Part shown: positions 26,959-34,113 of the stretch, in pieces | Layout of the letters: every line of letters starts with the position of its first letter | How positions within the stretch are numbered: position 1 is the first letter of the stretch | Assembly: GCA_022340825.1 (NCBI GenBank) | Contig: JAJDNE010000070.1 | Span: 1-44,978 of the forward strand | From: Acidiferrobacterales bacterium | GTDB taxonomy: Bacteria > Pseudomonadota > Gammaproteobacteria > Acidiferrobacterales > JAJDNE01 | Reading direction: 5' to 3' | DNA: 44,978 nt | Notes under the pieces: generated by a model | The model's input: the letters and a program-made list of their open reading frames with translations, nothing else | What the model was told of the DNA's origin: nothing | The model's database searches: none | Translations under genes and position numbers: made by a program

Positions 26959-27783
26959 ATGCTATCAGTTTCTTTACTCAGCCTTGTCACACTTGCGCTC
27001 TATCTCTGCGCGGCGATTGTCCTGTGGCGACCATTTATGCAGGCGGATAAATCAGGCGAAACTGCAAGCCAACGCGGGCTCGCCGGGTTACTGGCGATAG
27101 CGGGTCTGCTGACGCACAGTGCGGTATTAAGCAGTGAGTTGTTTACCAATACCGGATTGAATCTCGCCATCAGTACCGTCGGTTCCCTGATTTCTTGGGT
27201 AGGCATCCTCACACTGATCCTGGTCTCACTGGCGAAGCCTTTTGAAAACCTCGGTATTGTCATGCTGCCGTTGGCAATGCTTGCCATTCTCGCCGCGTGG
27301 ATTTTCCCCGGCACACCGGTCTCCAGTCGAGTAGCCACCACCAGCCAGACGATACACATCGTTGTATCATTGCTGGCCTACAGTTTCCTGTTTCTGGCTG
27401 CATTACAAAGTCTGCTGTTGCTGGTGCAGGAACGACAACTACGGCAGCATCAACCGGGTGGTTTTATTCGCGTATTGCCGGCGATGGAAACCATGGAAGG
27501 TCTGATGTTCCTGATGATTGGCAGTGGATTTAGCCTGCTGACATTAACCCTGATTAGCGGTGTATTTTTCTCTGAAACACTCTTCGGCAAACCGCTGAAA
27601 TTTACCCACCACACAGTGCTATCCATTGCCGCCTGGTTTGTCTTTGGCGGATTACTATTGGGTCACTGGAAACTCGGTTGGCGCGGTCGCACCGCGATCC
27701 AGTGGACGCTGGTGGGATTTGGCCTGCTCATCCTGGCTTACTTTGGCAGTAAATTCGTCTTCGAGGTTCTGAAACAGGGCTGA
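26959..27783 (+). CDS. ypjD: Cytochrome c assembly / CcsA-family inner membrane protein (YpjD)
   Basis: A 274-residue polytopic membrane protein with about eight hydrophobic segments. The CcsA/CcmC-like core has conserved histidines in QTIHIVVSLLAY, KFTHHTVLS and LLLGHWKLGW, typical haem-handling positions in this family. The tryptophan-rich WWD motif of true CcmC is not evident. The place between ffh and corB is that of E. coli ypjD, whose exact function is unsettled. The following corB starts 75 bases later. Confidence 0.88.
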   Translation: MLSVSLLSLVTLALYLCAAIVLWRPFMQADKSGETASQRGLAGLLAIAGLLTHSAVLSSELFTNTGLNLAISTVGSLISWVGILTLILVSLAKPFENLGIVMLPLAMLAILAAWIFPGTPVSSRVATTSQTIHIVVSLLAYSFLFLAALQSLLLLVQERQLRQHQPGGFIRVLPAMETMEGLMFLMIGSGFSLLTLTLISGVFFSETLFGKPLKFTHHTVLSIAAWFVFGGLLLGHWKLGWRGRTAIQWTLVGFGLLILAYFGSKFVFEVLKQG

Positions 27784-27858
27784 TTCCGGGCGTAAGCGCG
27801 TGTTGCCGGTTACGGCCCGTGCTAGACTGGAATCGTTCAACACGGAGGCTCCAGTAGC

Positions 27859-29151
27859 TTGCAAGACATTCCGATAGGTGCGCTACTCACCGCACTTGTC
27901 CTGTTAATCTTCCTTTCGGCATTTTTCTCCGCATCCGAGATCGCGGTAATGTCGATCAATCGATACCGCCTTCGCCACCTTGTTGAGAGCGGGCACCGTG
28001 GTGCCCGCGTGGTCGACGCCCTGCTTGCACGGCCAGACCGGCTGCTTGGCATCATCCTGCTTGGCAACAACTTCGTTAACATCGCTGCATCATCGGTTGC
28101 AACGATATTGGCGATACGTCTGTACGGTGAAGCCGGTATCCTGGCCGCGGCGGTACTGCTGACTATCGTCATCCTGATCTTTGCGGAAGTTGGGCCCAAA
28201 ACGCTGGCAGCCATGCACCCGGAACGCATTGCGTTTCCTGCCGGTATGATACTGCGGCCATTGCTCACTGTGCTATATCCGCTGGTATGGCTGATCAATA
28301 TCCTGGCCAACCTGGTGTTGCGCATATTCGGCGTTACCGTCGGAGCACGTGCACAGGAATTATCAATGGAAGAACTGCGCGCGGCTGTGCGCGAGGCAGG
28401 CTCGCTCATTCCGGAGTCTCACCAGAACATGTTGCTCGGCATTCTCGACCTGGAAAAAACTTCGGTTGAGGAAGTAATGGTGCCGCGTAACCGTATCCAG
28501 GGAATTGATCTGGACAAGGACTGGGGCGAGATCGAAGAGCAGATCATGAGCAGTCGCTACACGAGGCTGCCAGTGTATCGCAGCAGCCTCGATAATATTG
28601 TCGGCATCGTTCATCTGCGCAAGGCACTCAACCTTGCCGGCAACAAGAACCTGACGATGGAAACACTGGAAAAAATAATCGCCGAGCCCTACTTCATTCC
28701 CAAAGGCACGCCGCTTAACACCCAGTTGCTAAATTTTCGCGACGCCAAACGTCGGCGTGGTCTGGTCATTGACGAGTACGGCGATATTCTGGGGCTGGTT
28801 ACACTCGAAGAAATTCTGGAAGAGATTGTTGGTGAGTTTACTACCAGCGCTCATGGCATTGGTGAAGGCTATCGCTTGCAGGATGACGGCAGTTACATTG
28901 TCAAAGGTTCAACATCCCTTCGCGACCTCAACCGCCAACTGGATTGGCACCTGCCGACCAAGGGTCAACACACACTGAATGGAATGATTACGGAATACCT
29001 GGAAGCCATTCCCGAGGTTGGCACCAGCCTGCTGGTAGACGACTATGCGGTTGAAGTGCTGCGTACTCGCGGTACGGCCGTTGAAGTAGCGCGCATTATT
29101 CCCCAGCGTCGCAAGGACGATGAAGCTGCTGACGAAACAGAAGCTGGCTAA
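27859..29151 (+). CDS. corB: CorB/CNNM-family magnesium transporter
   Basis: A 430-residue membrane protein of the CNNM/CorB family. Residues about 1-170 form the DUF21 transmembrane domain with SASEIAVMSINRYRLRHL. Two CBS domains follow (about 190-330), then a C-terminal CorC/HlyC-type domain (about 340-420). Motifs VPRNRIQGID and EYGDILGLVTLEEILEEIVGEF are typical. These proteins move or sense Mg2+, with ATP-Mg binding to the CBS pair. The TTG start is well supported: GGAGG lies ten bases upstream, and the frame begins at the expected place. It follows ypjD and probably shares its transcript. Only nine bases separate it from the convergent tsaB. Confidence 0.93.
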   Translation: MQDIPIGALLTALVLLIFLSAFFSASEIAVMSINRYRLRHLVESGHRGARVVDALLARPDRLLGIILLGNNFVNIAASSVATILAIRLYGEAGILAAAVLLTIVILIFAEVGPKTLAAMHPERIAFPAGMILRPLLTVLYPLVWLINILANLVLRIFGVTVGARAQELSMEELRAAVREAGSLIPESHQNMLLGILDLEKTSVEEVMVPRNRIQGIDLDKDWGEIEEQIMSSRYTRLPVYRSSLDNIVGIVHLRKALNLAGNKNLTMETLEKIIAEPYFIPKGTPLNTQLLNFRDAKRRRGLVIDEYGDILGLVTLEEILEEIVGEFTTSAHGIGEGYRLQDDGSYIVKGSTSLRDLNRQLDWHLPTKGQHTLNGMITEYLEAIPEVGTSLLVDDYAVEVLRTRGTAVEVARIIPQRRKDDEAADETEAG

Positions 29152-29160
29152 CCGTACTTC

Positions 29161-29835
29161 TTAGCTATCCTGCCGGGCGGATTTTCTGGCAACGTCGTCA
29201 CGCACATAAACCGGGATAGCGAGTTCGGCGCTGATCGCCAGACCAAGGGCGACACCACGCTGGCCAAGACGCGCCAGTTCTACTGCCGAAGGAAACGCTT
29301 GTGCCTGCCATCCCGTGACTTGCGTCTGCAGGCGCGGTAACAACTCGGCGTTGTATTGGTCCCAGCCACTGCCGGCACCGATCCAGTTGCCTGGTGGGGG
29401 CATTACCACTCCGGGTGAATCTACCCGTTCTTCCGATACCGCTTCCATAAAGCCGTCGTCACCACGGACAAAGCAACCCCAGTAGACTTGCCCCATGCGC
29501 GCATCCAGTGCCGCCAGTACCCGGTCTGCGTCCAGGCCCTGTGCCAGTGTGAGCAAGGTTGATACCGGGACCACCGGCAGATCAGCGGCGAATGCGATAC
29601 CCTGAGTCACACCAGCACCGATGCGCAGGCCGGTAAACATGCCCGGGCCCCGGCCAAAGGCGATAGCATCCAGATCGGCCGGCCTCAAACCGGCCTCAGT
29701 CAGCAATTCCTCAATCAGTTCGAGTATGCGTTCGGCATGCTGACGCCCTAGCCTCTGACGCTCGATGATTTCATCATCGAGGGCGAGCGCAACTGAGCAT
29801 GCCTCGGTGGCAGTATCTAAGGCGAGTATCTTCAT
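29161..29835 (-). CDS. tsaB: tRNA threonylcarbamoyladenosine biosynthesis protein TsaB
   Basis: A 224-residue protein of the ASKHA fold. It begins MKILALDTATEACSVAL, and AFGRGPGMFTGLRIGAGV is the diagnostic segment. TsaB is the non-catalytic partner of TsaD in forming t6A37 on ANN-decoding tRNAs, and is essential in many bacteria. It follows the copper chaperone gene by 23 bases on the same strand, a neighbour with no evident functional link. Confidence 0.96.
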   Translation of the reverse strand: MKILALDTATEACSVALALDDEIIERQRLGRQHAERILELIEELLTEAGLRPADLDAIAFGRGPGMFTGLRIGAGVTQGIAFAADLPVVPVSTLLTLAQGLDADRVLAALDARMGQVYWGCFVRGDDGFMEAVSEERVDSPGVVMPPPGNWIGAGSGWDQYNAELLPRLQTQVTGWQAQAFPSAVELARLGQRGVALGLAISAELAIPVYVRDDVARKSARQDS

Positions 29836-29858
29836 TCACGGGACAACCGGGAACCGGT

Positions 29859-30347
29859 TTACTTTTTTGGCTCTGGAGTCGGGGCGTTTTTCGAAACCGT
29901 GAAGATCACTTTCAACGGCTTCTGGTCCCGGAAGTAAAGGACAGCAGAGATTTTGTCGCCATCCTTGTATTGCTTTCGCGGGCCCATAAACATCAGGTGG
30001 TAGCCCTTGTCGTTCATGACGATGGTCTCGCCCGGAGGAATGGTAAGCGAATCCTGCATCAACATTCGTGTCACGCCATCCTGCAACACGACACGATGAA
30101 TCATCACCATGCTGAAACCCCTGGCGGTGACTTTATCAAGTGACCATGGTGTATTGGCATCGCTCTTCAATATGACATAGGCAGGCAGCATTACTTCGTC
30201 TTCCCCACCGACCCGGATCCAGGGCTGTTCAACAGACACCGATCCGCTTGGTACGAGTTCGGTGGATTCCTGAACCGCTTCAGGCGCCGCCTGTGCGGTA
30301 ACCGTCATCAGCAGTGCAATACATACGCTATAGAATCTTGTGCTCAT
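29859..30347 (-). CDS. PCu(A)C-family periplasmic copper chaperone
   Basis: A protein of about 162 residues with a signal peptide (MSTRFYSVCIALLMTVTAQA) and one PCu(A)C domain. The copper-binding pattern H-x10-M-x21-H-x-M is intact: His in MIHRVV, Met in TRMLM, and the HLM of GYHLMFMG. Such proteins deliver Cu(I) to the CuA or CuB centres of cytochrome oxidase in the periplasm. The start is uncertain: ATG at 30347, 30353 or 30356 are all possible. No Sco or cytochrome oxidase gene adjoins it. It ends with a Pro/Lys-rich tail (TPEPKK). Confidence 0.9.
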   Translation of the reverse strand: MSTRFYSVCIALLMTVTAQAAPEAVQESTELVPSGSVSVEQPWIRVGGEDEVMLPAYVILKSDANTPWSLDKVTARGFSMVMIHRVVLQDGVTRMLMQDSLTIPPGETIVMNDKGYHLMFMGPRKQYKDGDKISAVLYFRDQKPLKVIFTVSKNAPTPEPKK

Positions 30348-30370
30348 TATCATCATCAACTTCGATTAAG

Positions 30371-32311
30371 TTACTCAGGGACCGACGCGTCTTCCGGCGA
30401 AATTGCTTCACGGGCTTCAAAAAAATGTTTTACATCCTGCAGTTCTCGCGTCTTCGGCATTGGCGGCAGACTGGCGAGAAAAATCTTACCATATCCCTTG
30501 CCCAGCAACCGCGGATCGCAGAGCATCAGGACACCACTGTCGGACTCGTCACGGATCAGGCGGCCGGCACCCTGCTTCAGGGCGATAACCGACTGTGGCA
30601 GCTGATATTCCATGAACGCGTTCCTTCCCTGGGCTTCCAGCGCCCGGCCCCGCGCCTGCAATACCGGATCGTCTGGCGCCGCAAACGGGAGCTTGTCGAT
30701 GATGACACAGGAGAGCGCCTCGCCTTTTACATCGACTCCCTCCCAGAAACTGCTGGTACCCAGGAGTACCGCGTTCCCATGTTCGCGAAAGCGTTGCAAC
30801 AGCTCCCGTTTCGGTGCCGAGCCTTGAACCAGCAATGGATAATCGATCTTCGCTGGCAGTATCTCGGCAGCCATATTGAGCGCACGAAAACTGGTGAATA
30901 GCATGAACGCACGGCCCTGGCTGGACTCGAGTACCGGCACAGCGGCCTCGACCACCTTGTGCGTGTAGGTTGGGTCATTGGGCTGCGGCAATCCCTGCGG
31001 CAAATACATTAGGGTCTTATTCTGAAAATCAAATGGACTTGGCCACTGCATGGTCTCCGCTTCGTCGAGACCGAACTGGCGCTGAAAATGTTCAAAGCTG
31101 CCGTTAATGGCAAGCGTTGCCGAGGTGAATACCCAGCTGTGTTCATCAAGTGCGGCCCGCTCATGAAACGGGCGGGATACATCGAGCGGCGTCGTGTAGA
31201 GCGTAAAGCCACGCGGCGTTGTCTCAAGCCAGCGCACCGAATCGGAACTACCGCCATCCTTGAATGTATCCAGGCGATCCATAACCTCCAATGACCGACG
31301 AAAACAGTTATTCAAACCCTCTCCATGCTCCGCTGCCACGGCCAGGCATTCCGACAATACCGACATGGCGTCGAACACCGCCTCCAGCCCCGCCTGCCTG
31401 TCGTTATTGTTCAACTGTTCCCAGGCGCCACGATTTGCATCCCGGGCAAAGGTTAACCGAAAGTCGGCGGTCGCCTTGTTCAACCGCTCGATTGCCGGGC
31501 GCAAACCGTCAACGCCACTCTGTTCGCGCAGCTCTTCTGCCAGTGCATCCCGACAAAGATTTTCCAGCTGGTTGCGGCTGACCGACTGGCCGAAGAAAAT
31601 CGAGGCGATCTCGGGCATTTGATGTGCCTCATCGAAAATAACTGCGTCGACGCCCGGCAACAAACGGCCAAAACCTTCGTCTTTCAACACGAGATCGGCA
31701 AAGAACAAATGATGATTAACAACCAGGATATCTGCCTCAAGCGCCGCCTTGCGTGCTTTACGTACATAGCAGTCATCAAAACTGGGGCAATTGCTACCCA
31801 GGCAGTTGTCGGTAGTTGATGTGACTTGGGACCAGATGCTGGCATCTTCCGGCACATCAGTTGCCTCGCTGATATCTCCGGTTCGCGTGCGATGCGACCA
31901 CTGGCGGACCGTTTCCAGGTAGTCGGCGCTTTCACGGTCCATCCGCTGGTCAAATTCACCGTTTTGCAAACGATGCAGGCAAAGATAGTTTGCGCGTCCT
32001 TTTAGCAGCGCCGTGGTCACCGGAACCGAAAGAATCTCGCGCACCAGTGGCAGGTCGCCACGGTAAATCTGGTCCTGCAGGTGCTTGGTACCGGTAGAGA
32101 TCACCACCTTCTTGCCAGAGAGCAGCGCCGGAATCAGATAAGCGAAGGTCTTACCGGTGCCGGTGCCTGATTCAGCGATGAACACGCCGCCATCTGCAAG
32201 CACATGCTCGATATGCTCGGCCATGTCCTGCTGACTGGGACGGGTGGTGAAACGGGAAATATGCCGGGCGAGTGGCCCGTCTGGTCCAAGAATGTCAAAC
32301 GCGTTTTGCAC
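30371..32311 (-). CDS. yoaA: YoaA/DinG-family ATP-dependent DNA helicase with iron-sulfur cluster
   Basis: A 646-residue XPD-like superfamily 2 helicase. Walker A is ESGTGTGKTF (about 47-56), the DEAH box is at 226-229, and motif VI lies in QGAGRLIRDE. Four cysteines that would hold a [4Fe-4S] cluster are C111, C169, C174 and C180. The length is close to E. coli YoaA (about 636) and shorter than DinG (about 716), so I favour YoaA, which acts with the clamp-loader chi subunit in repair of stalled forks. The start codon is GTG. Functions of YoaA and DinG overlap enough that the name is an inference. Confidence 0.9.
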   Translation of the reverse strand: MQNAFDILGPDGPLARHISRFTTRPSQQDMAEHIEHVLADGGVFIAESGTGTGKTFAYLIPALLSGKKVVISTGTKHLQDQIYRGDLPLVREILSVPVTTALLKGRANYLCLHRLQNGEFDQRMDRESADYLETVRQWSHRTRTGDISEATDVPEDASIWSQVTSTTDNCLGSNCPSFDDCYVRKARKAALEADILVVNHHLFFADLVLKDEGFGRLLPGVDAVIFDEAHQMPEIASIFFGQSVSRNQLENLCRDALAEELREQSGVDGLRPAIERLNKATADFRLTFARDANRGAWEQLNNNDRQAGLEAVFDAMSVLSECLAVAAEHGEGLNNCFRRSLEVMDRLDTFKDGGSSDSVRWLETTPRGFTLYTTPLDVSRPFHERAALDEHSWVFTSATLAINGSFEHFQRQFGLDEAETMQWPSPFDFQNKTLMYLPQGLPQPNDPTYTHKVVEAAVPVLESSQGRAFMLFTSFRALNMAAEILPAKIDYPLLVQGSAPKRELLQRFREHGNAVLLGTSSFWEGVDVKGEALSCVIIDKLPFAAPDDPVLQARGRALEAQGRNAFMEYQLPQSVIALKQGAGRLIRDESDSGVLMLCDPRLLGKGYGKIFLASLPPMPKTRELQDVKHFFEAREAISPEDASVPE

Positions 32312-32364
32312 AGCGCGCGATCATAACACCTGGCCATGATCGACTCATTAATAAACGGTTCGTA

Positions 32365-33342
32365 TCAGCTGATCGTCTGGTAATAGATGTTTTGCGGATG
32401 ATTTGCCTGGGCAAAAAAGAACCAGCGCTCTGCTAGCAGTCCCAGATACTGAATCACAAACGCGGCTGACAACACAGTAAACGAAGCCTCATTTATACCC
32501 ACGCTGAGCAGGATGAGTGGCAGCGGGAATACCAGCACCAGAAACACCCACTTGATCGAACGGAACACCCACATCGGTGCGCCGTGAAAGTACTCGCGTG
32601 TGTTATACGAGCCACCCATCTGGCCCTGCGAGCGCTGGGTCATGGTCTGGTGACGTACGCCAATCGCCGTTTGCAAACTTGATTTCGGTTTGAGCCTCGC
32701 GTTGCGTATGAGTGATGCCGAGCGCGTAACAAACGCCGCCAACAGGATGATGATTGCCCAGCCGCCGAGAAAATAAACCAGTTCGGGTGCAAACAGTGAG
32801 GCATATACCGTTGCAAGCGCAAACCCGGATGCAGTGCCGAGCAGCAGGTAGTTTACCGGCGTTAACCAGGTCGACCACTCCTGGAGGAACTTGATGCAGG
32901 CGTAAATCATTCCGGTACAGAGAAACAGGGTAAAGGTAAGCAACACGCCGCCTGCGCCGACAATCAGGGTCAGGTCATTACTCACACCGGTGTCAATGCC
33001 GACAATGGTCAGATTCCAGCCAAGCGCATGAATTGCACCGTATACCGCGATTGCCCCCAGTACTGCAGGCAGCACGATCACCTCACGCGATAACCACGAA
33101 GTGCGCCACTTGGTTGCGGTACGCCAGGCACGTTCCGGATGGCCCAAATGAAAAAATGATGTGATCAGTCCCAACGCCAGCAACACCACCGAGATGGCAC
33201 TGCCCCAGGCATAGAAAGCACCACTCTGCACCGGTAGCAACTTTACTGCCGCATACGACTCGCTGGTATACAGTGCCAGGAACAGGCCCTGTCCGGCTCC
33301 GATCAGTGTTGTCAGAAAAATTACCGAGAACGCGGGATGCAT
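32365..33342 (-). CDS. soeC: Membrane anchor subunit, DmsC/SoeC type
   Basis: A 325-residue integral membrane protein with about eight hydrophobic helices, of the DmsC anchor family. It starts MHPAFSVIFLTTLIGAGQG, characteristic of DmsC-like subunits, with a cytoplasmic loop around SSLQTAIGVRHQ. It would anchor the SoeAB complex at the cytoplasmic face of the membrane and pass electrons to or from quinone. It follows soeB by 39 bases with a good Shine-Dalgarno (GGAG). Its length matches SoeC of purple sulfur bacteria. Confidence 0.88.
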   Translation of the reverse strand: MHPAFSVIFLTTLIGAGQGLFLALYTSESYAAVKLLPVQSGAFYAWGSAISVVLLALGLITSFFHLGHPERAWRTATKWRTSWLSREVIVLPAVLGAIAVYGAIHALGWNLTIVGIDTGVSNDLTLIVGAGGVLLTFTLFLCTGMIYACIKFLQEWSTWLTPVNYLLLGTASGFALATVYASLFAPELVYFLGGWAIIILLAAFVTRSASLIRNARLKPKSSLQTAIGVRHQTMTQRSQGQMGGSYNTREYFHGAPMWVFRSIKWVFLVLVFPLPLILLSVGINEASFTVLSAAFVIQYLGLLAERWFFFAQANHPQNIYYQTIS

Positions 33343-33381
33343 AACTAACTCCAGTAGCGGGAGATATCTCCCTGCCGGTAC

Positions 33382-34113
33382 TTACCAGCTGGTGACATCG
33401 TCCAGTGTCGGTTCATCGATCGGGCCCACCGGTCGATCTGTTTCTTTCTTGAGTGGGTTGTCAGATCGCACCAGCTCGTCTTCGTGGATACGAATCTTGG
33501 TTTTACGGCGTGGCAAATAGTGATTCGCCGGATTCGTACCCCACTCTGGCATTAGTTGATAGCCCCCGGCCTCACGAATGGCGATGGAAACTTCTGAATT
33601 CGGATCATGTACATCACCATAAAGGCGCGCACTGGTCGGACAAGCGCGCACACATGCGGGCTTGCGCTCGGCCTCAGGAATATTTTCGTCATAAATACGA
33701 TCGACACACAGGGTGCACTTCTTCATCACCTTCTGGTGTTCGTCAAACTCACGCGCGCCGTAGGGGCAGGCCCACGAACAGTATTTACAGCCGATACATT
33801 TGTCGTAGTCCACGAGCACAATGCCATCTTCCTCACGCTTGTAACTGGCACCGGTCGGACATACCGGCACGCATGGCGGATCTTCGCAATGCAGGCAGGA
33901 CTTCGGGAAATGTACGGTCTCGGAGCACGGATACTCACCCACCTCGAAGGTTTGTACGCGATTGAAGAATGTGCCGGTAGGATCTGCGTCGTAAGGATTG
34001 TCGTCGGCCATATAACCGGCCATACCAGAGGTATTCCATTCCTTGCAGCTGGTAACACAGGCGTGACAACCAACACAGACGTTCAGATCAATAACGAGTG
34101 CCAACTGGGTCAT
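33382..34113 (-). CDS. soeB: Iron-sulfur electron-transfer subunit, DmsB/SoeB type
   Basis: A 243-residue ferredoxin-like subunit with cysteines for four [4Fe-4S] clusters. The visible groups are CVGCHACVTSC, CLHCEDPPCVPVCP, CIGCKYCSWACP and CTLCVDR with a later ACVRACP. There is no Tat signal or other export signal, so it stays in the cytoplasm. It would relay electrons between the molybdenum subunit and the membrane anchor. It overlaps soeA by the 4-base ATGA, showing translational coupling. Confidence 0.93.
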   Translation of the reverse strand: MTQLALVIDLNVCVGCHACVTSCKEWNTSGMAGYMADDNPYDADPTGTFFNRVQTFEVGEYPCSETVHFPKSCLHCEDPPCVPVCPTGASYKREEDGIVLVDYDKCIGCKYCSWACPYGAREFDEHQKVMKKCTLCVDRIYDENIPEAERKPACVRACPTSARLYGDVHDPNSEVSIAIREAGGYQLMPEWGTNPANHYLPRRKTKIRIHEDELVRSDNPLKKETDRPVGPIDEPTLDDVTSW

